Assembly (NCBI GenBank): GCA_947172415.1 | Contig: OX359198.1 | Coordinates: 2,449,401 to 2,513,400, forward strand | DNA from: Chondrosia reniformis | Lineage: Eukaryota > Porifera > Demospongiae > Chondrillida > Chondrillidae | DNA: 64,000 nucleotides | Direction: 5' to 3' | Shown: positions 31,807 through 43,400 of the stretch, piece by piece | Position numbering within the stretch: the stretch's first letter is position 1 | Layout of the letters: each line of letters begins with the position of its first letter | Translations under genes and position numbers: made by a program | The notes under the pieces: model-generated | The model's database searches: none | What the model saw: the letters and a program-made list of their open reading frames with translations, nothing else | What the model was told of the DNA's origin: nothing

Positions 31807-34800
31807 GGTTATAGGGTTATAGGGGAAATTTACATTCAACCATCTCAGAAGAAGAGCCATGATTATATGCCTACCCCTGTTACTCCAAGTATTAAGGAAG
31901 TCCCTTCAACCAAAACCCTACCAAGGTTGCTACTCCCAAAGAGTGCTGAAGGTTGGATGGAAGCTGATGCTTTCTTTATGACAGAAGTGGTCCCAAAGGT
32001 ATGTAATATGCAATCAGTGGATGACATCAACTCAATCTTATGTCAGCAAGTGTATGCACACTTTACAAAGAATTCAACACCTCAGTCACAACCCCATCAA
32101 CACCACTGCCAGCACAATCAACACCAAAGGAAAATAAAGAAAGTTAGGGAAGAAAAGAATGAAGCAAAGAGGAAACTAAGACAGCTTAGAAAGAGTGAGG
32201 ATAACACACAAGAAGCTGTTAAAGAGTTAGCAAAGGAATTTCATCTGCTACTGAGAAAATACAGTAAGCTGATCAAGGAAGAGAACCGCATATCGTTGAA
32301 GAGGTCTGTCTGCAAGGAAAGGAAAGAGTGTCACAAGAACCCTTGGAAGTATATGAAAAAATTGTTAGATGAAGAAAGCTGTTCCAGTATTGAACCAGCA
32401 TTTAGTCAGGAGGAAGCAAATGCATTCTTCCGCAAGACTTACTCCTCCTCCCCTAGTCATTTCACCCAACCCAGCTGGATGAAATCTACTCCACCACCAT
32501 CAGTTCCATGTAATCTGGAAGCCATCACACCCGAGGAGCTATCCTATATCTTGAACAGAATGAAATCACTGTCTGCTCCAAGCCCTATTGATCAAATTTC
32601 GTATCAAATTCTCAAGAAGTGTCCATCTCTTTGGCCTGCCCTCCTACACCTATTTAACATGTGTATGCTCAGCACAACCACTCCCAAATCATGGAAAATA
32701 GGGGTTATCCACTTACTTGGCAAAAAGCCCGCTGAATCTGACCCCACCCAACCAAGTCACTTCCGACCTATTGCCCTGACCTCCTGTATAGGAAAGGTGT
32801 ACTCCTCAATATTGAAGAACCGGTGGCTGCACTACATGATCACTAACAAGTACCTCAATACCAGCACACAAAAGGCTTTTGTGGATGGGATCCCAGGATG
32901 TACAGAGCACCACTTCAAGCTACTGTCCATAATAGATGAAGCACAGAAGAAGCACAAGTCACTGGCCATTTGCTGGCTGGATCTAGCCAATGCTTACGGT
33001 AGTGTCCATCATGATCTAATACAGTTCTCCCTCAGACATTACCATGCCCCTGAACAGCTTGTTTCTATTGTGTCTGAGTTCTACAGCAACCTCACTGGAA
33101 TAGTCCAAACCAAAAGGTGGACCACAGCTCCCTTCCCAATTGAAGTTGGAGTTTTTCAAGGCGACCCACTCTCTGTTGTCATCTTCAATACGGTCATCAA
33201 CACCCTAGTAGACAACATCTTACAAGCTGACCAGTACGGATATGCCATCTCCCAATCAGCCCATCGATCAAACCTACTGCAATATGCTGATGACACATGT
33301 CTAGTTGGTGATGGCCCAGCCTCCTGTCAATCCCTACTGAACATGACTTCCAGATGGCTAGACTGGTCAGGTCTAAAAGCCAAGGTACCTAAATGTGCTT
33401 CTTTGGCAATCCAGGCATCTTCCGGCAAGCCAACTGATCCTAAGCTCTACCTCAAAAATGAGAAGATTCCTTTTATTGATAATGAGGAATTTAAATTTCT
33501 TGGGGCCACAATTTCCCTGCTGAAGTGCCACAACAAAAGCCGACAAGCTGTCTATAGTAAACTAGAGAAACTTCTAGACAAGGTTGACACCTCTCTACTT
33601 TCCAGACAACAAAAGCTCCATATGTATAGGAATGGTATCTGCCCTAGGCTCCTTTGGGATCTTACCATCAACAACTTCCCCTACAGCTGGATTGAAAAGA
33701 ACCTGGAAGCTCTAGCTACTAGGTACCTCAAGAGATGGGCAGGCTTGGCAAAATGTGCAGATGCAAACTGGCTATACCTTCCGAAAGAAAATGGTGGACT
33801 CCAACTACCTTCAACTGTAGTTATCTTCAAGAAGATGAAATGTACACTGGCTGCGTCAATGATGACATCAAAAGATTCCTTAGTTAGACATCTAGCTACA
33901 AGAAGGACACTTGAAGAGGAACAAGCAGTGAGACCTGTCTTCAAACCACACCAGGAAGTGGTGGCTGTAATGAAGGAGGACCCTGGGGCTACCAGAAAAC
34001 AAACCACCTCCAGAGTCAAGAGCAAGATATTCAATGATGATGTAAGGAAACGATTTAAGCACAGTGCTGGTCTTCAAAGGCAAGAAAACATCTTATCCTA
34101 CTCAGATAGAAGCCGCTCTCCTGAGATGTGGTCCAGTGTTATTCCAACGCTCAGTGAGAACATCTTCAAGTTCAGCCTGAACGCCATCACAGATACCCTC
34201 CCACATAACTCCAATCTCCACCTGTGGGGTAAGGTACCATCCCCTGCCTGTAAGCTGTGCTCTGAGAAACAAACCCTATGCCACGTACTCAACAACTGCA
34301 GTAAGGCACTAAATCTCAGAAGGTACAACCACAGGCATGATAGCATCCTGCAAATCATTTTTCAATTCCTAAAGGAGCATCTTGAAGAAGGCACCAACAT
34401 CATTGCAGATCTTCCAGGACACCCCTATCTCTTTCCCCAGCACATTACTAACACAGATTGCAGGCCTGATGTGGTCATGTGGAACAAATCTACTATCCAC
34501 CTCTTGGAACTTACAGTTCCCTTTGAAACTGGCTTTGCCAATGCGAAACTTAGAAAAGAAGAGAAATACTACCACCTCATTGAAAGCTGCAGGGGAATCG
34601 GATATGAAGCACACCTCCTCACTATAGAAGTTGGTTCAAGAGGGTTCCCAAACACAGAGAGTTTTGACCATCTGTACAGACTAACACCGATCATTCCAAA
34701 GAAACGTACCATCAAGGAACTAGAAAAGGCAATTATCAAGACCTGTCTGCAATGTACATATGACATCTGGGTAAAGAGAAACTGGACAGACCATCATACT

Positions 34801-35128
34801 TAGTCAATAACTGGAACTATATAACCTAGGCTGTAGGTCTGTATCTACAAACTATGTAACTATGTACGTACTTGTGCTATGGCTAGACTGTCAACTGTGT
34901 TGTGTTTTTGTAGAACATTTTAGCAGGGTCTAGACTACCATAGCCCTCATATGCCTTTCCACCCATCACCTCTACTGTAATTTTTTCCTTTTTTTTCCTT
35001 TCAGACTGTATTTTAATTTTTCTCTGATTTTTTTTTTTTCTCACTCCCATTCATCCACACATTGTATATTTTTGTAATGAGATGGTTAATAATGAAGGCA
35101 TGTGCAGGTGAAAAAAAAAAAAAAAAAA
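31807..35128 (+). mobile_element. R2-superclade LINE (restriction-like endonuclease type), apparently intact
   Basis: One 978-codon ORF (31867-34803), about 0.3 kb of 3' UTR, and an A18 tail at 35111-35128. The RT has FRPIALTSCIGKVYSSILKN, CWLDLANAYGSVHHDL, VGVFQGDPLSVVIFNTVINT and LLQYADDTCLV. Near residues 790-805 is a CCHC-like motif (CKLCSEKQTLCHVLNNC), then a PD-(D/E)XK-like endonuclease (CRPDVVMWNKS, IHLLELTVPFE, NAKLRKEEKYYHL). This C-terminal layout defines the RLE class (R2, R4, Hero, NeSL). The exact clade is unresolved. The 5' boundary is uncertain. TATAGGG-type repeats sit at 31795-31826. Confidence 0.88.
31867..34803 (+). CDS. LINE polyprotein: RT and restriction-like endonuclease
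   Basis: 978 residues without a break. A coiled, basic N-terminal region (residues about 85-160, KIKKVREEKNEAKRKLRQLR) is followed by the RT (about 225-520) with the YADD active site, thumb and linker, zinc motif, then RLE with the Asp of RPD and Glu-x-x of LLELTVP. Upstream in-frame codons are open to 31807 but lack an ATG, so the ATG at 31867 is the likely start. Codon-preserving integrity suggests recent insertion. Confidence 0.88.
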   Translation: MPTPVTPSIKEVPSTKTLPRLLLPKSAEGWMEADAFFMTEVVPKVCNMQSVDDINSILCQQVYAHFTKNSTPQSQPHQHHCQHNQHQRKIKKVREEKNEAKRKLRQLRKSEDNTQEAVKELAKEFHLLLRKYSKLIKEENRISLKRSVCKERKECHKNPWKYMKKLLDEESCSSIEPAFSQEEANAFFRKTYSSSPSHFTQPSWMKSTPPPSVPCNLEAITPEELSYILNRMKSLSAPSPIDQISYQILKKCPSLWPALLHLFNMCMLSTTTPKSWKIGVIHLLGKKPAESDPTQPSHFRPIALTSCIGKVYSSILKNRWLHYMITNKYLNTSTQKAFVDGIPGCTEHHFKLLSIIDEAQKKHKSLAICWLDLANAYGSVHHDLIQFSLRHYHAPEQLVSIVSEFYSNLTGIVQTKRWTTAPFPIEVGVFQGDPLSVVIFNTVINTLVDNILQADQYGYAISQSAHRSNLLQYADDTCLVGDGPASCQSLLNMTSRWLDWSGLKAKVPKCASLAIQASSGKPTDPKLYLKNEKIPFIDNEEFKFLGATISLLKCHNKSRQAVYSKLEKLLDKVDTSLLSRQQKLHMYRNGICPRLLWDLTINNFPYSWIEKNLEALATRYLKRWAGLAKCADANWLYLPKENGGLQLPSTVVIFKKMKCTLAASMMTSKDSLVRHLATRRTLEEEQAVRPVFKPHQEVVAVMKEDPGATRKQTTSRVKSKIFNDDVRKRFKHSAGLQRQENILSYSDRSRSPEMWSSVIPTLSENIFKFSLNAITDTLPHNSNLHLWGKVPSPACKLCSEKQTLCHVLNNCSKALNLRRYNHRHDSILQIIFQFLKEHLEEGTNIIADLPGHPYLFPQHITNTDCRPDVVMWNKSTIHLLELTVPFETGFANAKLRKEEKYYHLIESCRGIGYEAHLLTIEVGSRGFPNTESFDHLYRLTPIIPKKRTIKELEKAIIKTCLQCTYDIWVKRNWTDHHT

Positions 35129-35151
35129 CATATCCTACTACTTTGATTTAT

Positions 35152-35645
35152 TATATAGAATCTATATAGGACAAAAATGTGTACTTCCAAACTTCCAAAA
35201 GCCATTCGCTTGGGATATCTGGTCTGATCCCTACTTCTGCAAACAGATCTTCATGATCTTCCATCCTGATAATTCCCATCTTCTTATACACAATTGTAGG
35301 AAACTCTGGATGACTCTGGATTGCAAGGAGCTTTGAAATCTCCTTGTAGAGAATTGTAGCCTTGGTACACCCAATTGGACTCAGGGAACCTTTTAGCTCA
35401 AAATAGGCAAGAAGCCAAAGTGATGAAACAAGTGCAGCATGGTTGGGAACTGCCGATCTGCCAAGTCCCTGTCAATATATTTGCTTTCAAGACAAAATTC
35501 CAGTAAAACATCATATCTCAGAAGGATTTGAGGGATTTTCTTAGGGATAAGTTCCAAAAGAAACCACATTACTGGCATTTTCAGCTGCACACATCCTTTT
35601 TTTGAGGAAATATATAGAATCTATATAGGACAAGAATGTGTACTT
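35152..35645 (-). pseudogene. COR-region fragment copied from gene 2, flanked by 35-bp direct repeats
   Basis: 35187-35610 matches 39003-39440 of the ROC-COR exon (MQLKMPVMWFLLELIPKKIP, QILLRYDVLLEFCLESKYID) with small deletions and stops. A 35-bp sequence beginning tatatagaatctatatagga lies at 35152-35186 and again at 35611-35645 with one mismatch. No introns are involved and there is no poly-A tail. Confidence 0.85.
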
Positions 35646-36581
35646 TTCCCCCACTAACAGACAATACAGCCTGAGTCTGAGCAATCCCTCAATAAATGCA
35701 CTTTTTGGAGAAAACAGCAATTCTCAGTTAAATTTATAGGGGTTTACATTTGGATTCCATTAAAACAGTCTGTGAAATATATATGGTCAAGGGCTATATA
35801 AAGCATCCAGGTTATTCAATATATAAGTGCATGCATGTGATCATGGAGCATGCATATATATTTGTGCATCGATTAACTATATATATATTACTGTAATTTG
35901 CAAAATCAGCTATCCAGAGTTCCAAAACTATATTCATGTCTCTTGAAGCACCAACCTGGTGTCAAAATTGAACATGATTACATGTAATTACTGTCCAGTC
36001 ACCTATGAATGGCCATTCTATCACATATATATGCTGTACCTACTAATAACCTATAACTTTCCCTATTCATTCCTTGATGATTTGTATATAACTGCCTTGC
36101 CAGGTAAATGTTTTTTCTTTTTTCACTCTTAATAAGTGGATATTCTCCCCATGTCCTAGCTATGGGCTCATGATTTTTGTATCACTCAAATCAATAATAA
36201 TAATATTAAGTGTTTTCCCCTAGGCTTGAATAATCATGCAGTGCAATTGTTATTCCTATATAGCTAAATTATAAAATTACGAAGAGGTGTAGCCTTTGCC
36301 TTTTATGAGGCTTACATGTACAAGAATGTGCACAAGCAAAAATAACATGCAATATTGATCGTGAAATATAGTGCACTTATCTAGTTGTGATCAGTTAAAA
36401 ATTTCTCATTCCATGCAGTCAACTTTTAGGGATTAAATGAGCTTGTTGAAGAGTACCTTATGTGCTTAGACATGATTCTGTTTGTCCTGTCAATAAGATC
36501 ATGGGAATTTCCCTAGGATTTAGCTGCAACATGCAATTTAAGTAAACCAGTTTGCTAAATAATATATTATGTTATTAATAT
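35646..36581. other. Spacer, no gene seen
   Basis: AT-rich, with only short frames. No repeat shared with other parts of the window was noticed. Confidence 0.4.
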
Positions 36582-36824
36582 GTGCATAGTATATATGCCA
36601 GTGGAAAGAGGAGGTCAGAGCATGCTAATAGCATCGCTGTCCATGCATGCATATACGAGATGCTCAGCATATATAGGATACTGGAAGGTGCCATAAGAAC
36701 AGATCTAGAGAAGTATAAGAGGAAGATACTGGAAGCCATCCACATATCAGAGAAATTGGATAATCGCAGTAGCCTCATCAATTTGGTCCCACTAGGCCTT
36801 CATTGCTCCAACTTACATCCCTAA
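36582..36824 (+). pseudogene. Possible GIY-YIG C-terminus of a Penelope-like element
   Basis: Open frame with ILEGAIRTDLEKYKRKILEA, then IHISEKLDNRSSLINLV, then PLGLHCSN. The 'K+KILEAIhI....NR..g..L' spacing recalls the end of GIY-YIG endonucleases of Penelope-like retroelements. Too short to be sure. Confidence 0.35.
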
Positions 36825-37167
36825 CTATATACTACATATATACTTCACTAACTATACTGCATATTATAATACAGGTGACATATATATGTATATAAATATT
36901 TAAAATGTTGGCAAATACTCGATGCAATCTTTACTGTATTTCTTTAGTTCATTATCCACAAAAGTTATGTACTGTACGTACCTTACTCCTATACCTCTCC
37001 ATACATTTTGTCCTCACACAACAGTCAAACTTAGTTCTGTAAAATTACAAACTAATTAATCAAACTTAGGAACTTAATACAAAATATTCCGTTACGGTAG
37101 TAAGCTAACAAAAGAGACTTGTGTTTGAGTTAAAACAAGATTCATGCTACAAAAATAACTAACAATT

Positions 37168-37481
37168 TTAGATTGATCTTAAAAATTTGTCAATTCTCTT
37201 TGCCAATTCTCTGTGAGGTGCATGTTCCTCGTCTCTGGTAAGTGATTCTGACAGAGCCTTCAGCTTACTGATACTTGGCTCACTGTCCAACAAGATGAAT
37301 AGTTCAGTATTGGCAGCACTTACAGGCAAACTGGGAGCCATCTTGCACAGATCTTTGGGACCTATAACTCCATTTAGGCGAAGTGAAGTGGAGATTCTCC
37401 GAACATCACATTTTGAATGAAAGTAATCATGGAAAAGACTGCTGCACAGGAATGACCTTATCCTCTCATTGAGGATATCAC
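37168..37481 (-). CDS. Gene 2 terminal exon: second CARD-like domain
   Basis: 103 codons and TAA: RIRSFLCSSLFHDYFHSKCD, RRISTSLRLNGVIGPKDLCK, ELFILLDSEPSISKLKALSE, HRELAKRIDKFLRSI. Predicted helical, about 90 residues, similar in size to a CARD or DED. The family match is weaker than for the first. Confidence 0.58.
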
Positions 37482-40400
37482 CTACAAGAAGACCATATAC
37501 ACAGTAAAGCCTAGAGTCAATGGAAGTAATTACATGTTTGATTTGTTACAAATGTCTTACCCATGTCAGGTGATTGACTGACATCTTTAAGGACACTCTG
37601 TTCAGACAGTGTGCTCTGTGTTGAACTGGTAGTACTGGAGGCTGCAGTACTGATTCGATCCAGCAAGGCTCTGCCTACCTCTTTGTGCACTTCATTACAG
37701 AGCTTCTCTGAAGTGTCCACTAGCAGTTGGGCAAACTGCTTCAATGTTGAGATTGTGCGGTTAGCCTTCAAATGGTTTACATACAACTTATTAGCATCTC
37801 TACAAGTTGCTTTTTCAATTCTTTCCTTGAGATCATCTGTAATCATATTCTTCTCAAATAAATGATCACACAACTGTGGCAGGTTTAACTTATCCAAGAG
37901 GTCTGTGTACATTGATTTGATAATGCTTTCAACTGAAGCAGCATTTCCTTTGCTGGCTGTCACTTGGCCACCTGCTGGTATACAAAGGGATATTTGGTGA
38001 TGAATATGCTATAAATACAAGCAGACACACAACAGTATATGACTAACTTGTGAAATTGGTCATTTGACCAGTCTTGGCAACAACACTACTTCTTACACCT
38101 TGCTGGGATTCGGTTTTCCCTTCCAGGACCAAATACTGATCTTGATTTGCAGAATAGGGTTTTAAGGCAAACTGTACAATAAAGAGTATATATTTATGAT
38201 CAAATTGCTAAAAGTAGCAGTACAAAAGTGACATTAAAAAAACATTTTTGACACAATTTCAACACAATAAACACTGCAAGTTATAATACACATATATAGA
38301 CTACATATAATACAGCTGGCACATATATGTAGCAATGTAATTAGCTGTTGAATTCACCACTGCATCATCCACTCCAACTGGCTGACACCAGATTTTCCAT
38401 CTTACATCAGATTTCCTTGGCTTTCCCTTTGGTCTAGAACAGCAAAGTACAAAGCTACCTTTGTTCTCAGAGAGGGTTGCTAAGTGAGTTGTACCCTTGC
38501 CACAATTGCACAGGAAGCCAATATGGAGGTTAACCCTTTTAAGGAACTCTCCTCCAATCAGTGATTGACTGACTTTTTGAATACCCTCTTCTAGATCCTT
38601 CTTAATAAGCTTGCAGCTCTCATGTAGATATTTCAAGTGATCAGCTTGGCTGTCATTAGTGAGGGTGCCCTCACTGCTGAAAATGGCTACCTCATTCCTT
38701 CCAGGCTTCTCCATCAGATACACCTCAAGGCTGCCATACAGGAACCTAATGGTAGATCTATCTGATTCCTCAGGGCAAGACCTCCAATCCTTTTTGTCGG
38801 CTAAATGAACAGCCAACTTGCAAAAAATACCTCGAGGAAGATCCAGCAAATCCTTACTGAACTTTTTCCTTCTGAAATTATAGGCAAAGCAGATGCTCCT
38901 CACTACAGGCAAATCTGGAACTGGAGTGGTACCATAGGGCAGGACTATGGGGAGGAAGTATTCTCTTTGCTCTATTTTAGCTGAGAGATGCAAGAAATGG
39001 AGTACTTCCAAAAGCCATTCACTTGGGATATCTGGTCGGATCCCTACTTCTTCAAACAGATCTTCATGATCTTCCATCTTGATGATCCCCGTCTGCTTAT
39101 ATCGCCTTGTAGCTTTAGCTACTGGAAATTCTGGATGATACTGGATTGCAAGGAGCTTTGAAATCTCCTTGTAGAGAATGGTAGCATTGGTACATACCCA
39201 ATTGGACTCGGGGGATCCCTTTAGCTCAAAATAGGCAAAGAAGCCAAAGAGATGAAACAAGCGAAGCATGGCTAGGAACTGCCGATCTGCCAAGTCCCTG
39301 TCAATATATTTGCTGTCAAGACAAAATTCCAGTAAATCATCATATCTCAGAAGGATTTGAGGGATTCTCTTAGTGATAAGGTCCAAGAGAAACCACATTA
39401 CTGGCATTTTTAGCTGCACACATCCATTTTTTGAGGAAATGAGGGAGCGCAGCTTGTTGAGGTAATCCTGATCCTTTTTGAGGTCTGACTCATTCATGAT
39501 ATTCTGGTACATCAGGTTGTTGACAAGGAAGGCTACATTCTCTGGATCACACACGAGGTGTTCATGGTATGGCTTATCTTCAAGACCTTTCAACTGAGCC
39601 TTAATCTTCTCTAGAGCTTCTCTGTGATTCGGCATAGCCGACAAAGCATCCTTAAATGTGGCCACAAGAAATATCTGAAGATTTGGCAACTTTATTTCAG
39701 ACGGTAGCTCTGGTTGCCTTAGCGACGTGACATAGATACTAGAGAGCGAGTGTTGCATCATATCCCAAACACTCTCGGAACATGGAAGTGACTCGCAGGT
39801 CTGGCTGTCTGGTCGGTAGGTGAGCTCCACTGGTTGGCTGAGCTCTTTAGAAGAATTGAACACTTGAATGTAAGTAGCTGGCAATGTGAGCAGAAATGGA
39901 AGGGAATCTTGAAATGTTGGCTGTCCTCCAGTGTCCAAGAGGTGAACAAAGGTCTTTTCCTTCAACTTCAATTCTTCCAGATTTGTATTCTCCAATACTT
40001 CTTCACGAGCTTTGATCAGACTAGCCTTTGCTTTGCTAGCTTCATCAAGTGGACTACACACAGGTGTGGCCATTGGAGGGGGTGTGTCCTCTTTGGTAGG
40101 TGTGACAATAGGTGTTTCAGTTGGAATTGAGGACTCCAAGTGAGGAGGTACTTCCACTTCAGCAGGGAGCAAAACTAGCTTCTCAATGATTTCATTTTCT
40201 TCTGCTAAACTGCCATGATCTCCTGGATCGCTAATGACAGGGTATGCCTCCTTCTTGTCATATTCCTTGTCTTTGACTATTCTACGAATTGAGCCCTCCA
40301 TTTTGGAATCTGTGACTAAGGTCCACACAGAGGACCCTTCTTCCACCAGGAACTGTTCTGAAGTGACAGCTACCACTTCCGGTCTCTCAAGCACTCCGGT

Positions 40401-43400
40401 ACTTGTGTCAATCTCTTTTGACTGGTTGTACACCAGAAGGTACTTTAAGCAGGTCTTCCCCACAGCAGAGGAGCCTATGAGGACACATCTGACCACATTC
40501 ACAGAAACAGATCCATGTTTATCAATGGCTTCTAGGTAGGGCTCGAGCCAAGACTACAAAAATGAAACAAACAAGTAAATAGGCTTCATAAGAAATATAT
40601 ATAAAATATAGTCCATAGTTTCATTGAGCAATACTAATGTGCATTTATGCAAGAGCAAACTTAATGTACATTGAATGAACTTTTAATCAATTGGTCTTAG
40701 AAAAATTGAGAAGTGTTGTCAATTATTGAACTGATGAGGGGCCTGAAGACAAGAAAAAATGTTTAGTATTATAATAACAGAAAAGACCACTATTCCTCAA
40801 CAAACAGATCAATGTAGTTTTCTGAATACCTTTAATAGTTTGTAATGTCCTTAAATTTACCAACAGAATAAAGATTGTATTGATAATTAGTTCCATTCCA
40901 ACCAAAAGATTTACAATAAATCATTACTAAATCAATGCTGACATTCCACCACATGCTGTGGCCTTTACCAGAGTACAACAAAACTAAAACTAAAACTAAA
41001 TCATTAGGCTGGAATCAAATGAAATATAAAAACTAGAATACCACTTCAAGAATATAGATTCCTTCAATGTTTTTAAGATATCCTTAATCAATCAGACATT
41101 ACAAGATATGCATACATATATATACATATAAAAATGCTAAGAGACATCAGACTACATTACTTGAAGTAAAATGTCCACTTTTTCTGCATTTTTGTCATTC
41201 TCTTCCACATCAGAGCTAATTTGCTGCATGGATAGGAACATATAGGCTAATTCTGGTCCACACAAACAATATATATATATATTCACATCACATTAACAGG
41301 TTAAGTATTTAATGACAAAATAACTCAATTAAAGCTAGAATAGGTTTTAGAATTATCAGTCTCAAACTATAATAATAAATAATTGTATACAATAAATAAA
41401 TAAATATAAGAGAGATGAGAAAACTAATGACATACAGAAAGTAAAATACAGTATTAACATAAAAATTAACAATTACAATCATGCAATGAGAGATATGATG
41501 ATTGTCATGAGTAATGTTCTTAATCTAGCTGGAGTCTGGACTCTGCGACAGCAAAATCAGGCATACTATCATGGCGTGCGTGGCCCACTGCTGACTGTGA
41601 GCCTCGGATGCACATCACTGCTGATCATAGGAGGCTGAAGCTGAGTCTGGCCCGCAGCCAGCCAATGGCTGTGCTGTATGCCATGTCCTAGGGGAGTGAA
41701 TGAGGTGCACTCCACCTCCCGGATGCGCTCTTCATATAGGCTCATGGTAATGGTAGCAGGCAGCAGAGGAGGGGGTGTGGTTTGAGGGAGTGTTGGGATT
41801 GAAGATCCTGACATTGAAAAATGCATTCTCCGACCGACTTCTCCAGAAACCTCTTGCTCGGATATCAAGGCATGCACTGCTGTCTGTGGACATAGATTTC
41901 CTGCATTCCAGGCACGGAGCCATCGACTGAGGACTTCACAGTGGTCCTTGGTCTTTGAGGAGGTGGATGGCCTCTGCAACAGAAGGCGCAGCATAACCAT
42001 GGTGGAATTCAAGGCGACAGATTCCAGTCCTGATGTCTCGGCATAACTCTGGGAAGAGGCATGCGAGTATGGTCAAAAAGTCTTTGCCTGCATTCCCCGA
42101 TGGCACTTGGAACAGGTTACAATGCCAATGGACAACCACAGCATAGGCTGCCATAATGGCTTGTGTAAAGTCTTTCCCATCTAGTTGTCCCCAGGTGAAG
42201 GTAGGCTGAGATGAAGGTGAGTAGGGAGGTAGCTCAGGGGAGTGCGAGGGTGTTGAAGGTGTGTTATGGCGTTCTCACTCCGCAACTGGACTTCCGAGAG
42301 GCGTTGAGGCTGGCGTGACTTCAGCTGGAGATGATGGAAAGTCGGCGGATGGCAACATCACGTGCGATGGAGAGTGCGCACTGTCAAGCTGGAGATGATG
42401 GAAAGTCGGCGAATGGCAACATCACGTGCGATGGAGAGTGCGCACTGTCAATCTCGCTGGCGATTGACCTCCAACGACTAGGAGTGGCGATGGTTGGTCG
42501 TCACCACCTGTGGTCCGGTATCACTCTGAGGCTGATTTGTGCACAAATCTTGGTTTGAGGGGGCACAGTTGTTGCAATTTTTTCCGTCTTGGATACAGGC
42601 ATACCTCAAACAGTGGTTGCTGCTAGTACAGGAGCAACATCTGGGCATTCTGTCTGAGACACCTGAGGACTTCGGAGTTGTTACAACAGGCTTCACTCGA
42701 TCAGAGAGGATTAGAACGAGGACTCAAAACTTGCCGCCATTTTGACAGCTTCATATCTGCTGTACTGATTTAGAGTTATCAGTCACATTTAATTATTAAC
42801 TATTAGGTTAGTCTAGTGAACAGGAAGCAATATTACAGTCTTAATGTTATGGGCTGTTGTGGTCACTTCCAGATATGGGTTATATGACGTACAGAAACTG
42901 AGTGTTATAAAATGGGTAGGTAACTAAAAACACTCTAATTCATAAGGCAATTTCACTGTAGCAGCCAATAAGCTAAGTATACAACACAATCATTTCCAAA
43001 TATTCTGTTTTTCCCTTTCTCTTTCTTTTTAACATATATAAATTTACATTTACATATTGTACTTTACACTTAGGCTAATTAAAGCTACATTTATAGAAGC
43101 TTTACAGTTCTTTACACTTAAATTTAAAACCTCCTGTAATTACATTTACATTTTTTCTCGTGCAGTAACTTCCAAAGGGGTATCTTTTCTATCTACTATC
43201 TCAGGTTGCCAAACCTTGCATCTTTTAACTACGTAGGTTCGTCTTGCTATTTTGATCCATTTTTCATCCATTCTATGAATATATGAAGTTAGCCAGACAT
43301 TCAATTTCTAGAACGGAGGCTAATCAAGTTTCTTTCATGATGCTATATATTTGTTTATCTTTCAAAATGTAATACATACATAGTAGGCATTACAATACAC

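Noticed and set aside
31794..31826. agggttat repeats as a real telomere
   Set aside because: Only about four imperfect units, internal to the sequence. More likely element sequence or its target.
38301..38357. TAG at 38301 as the end of gene 2
   Set aside because: A phase-0 donor at 38357 and three following exons with matching phases and death-fold-like content argue for continuation. A short isoform ending here remains possible.
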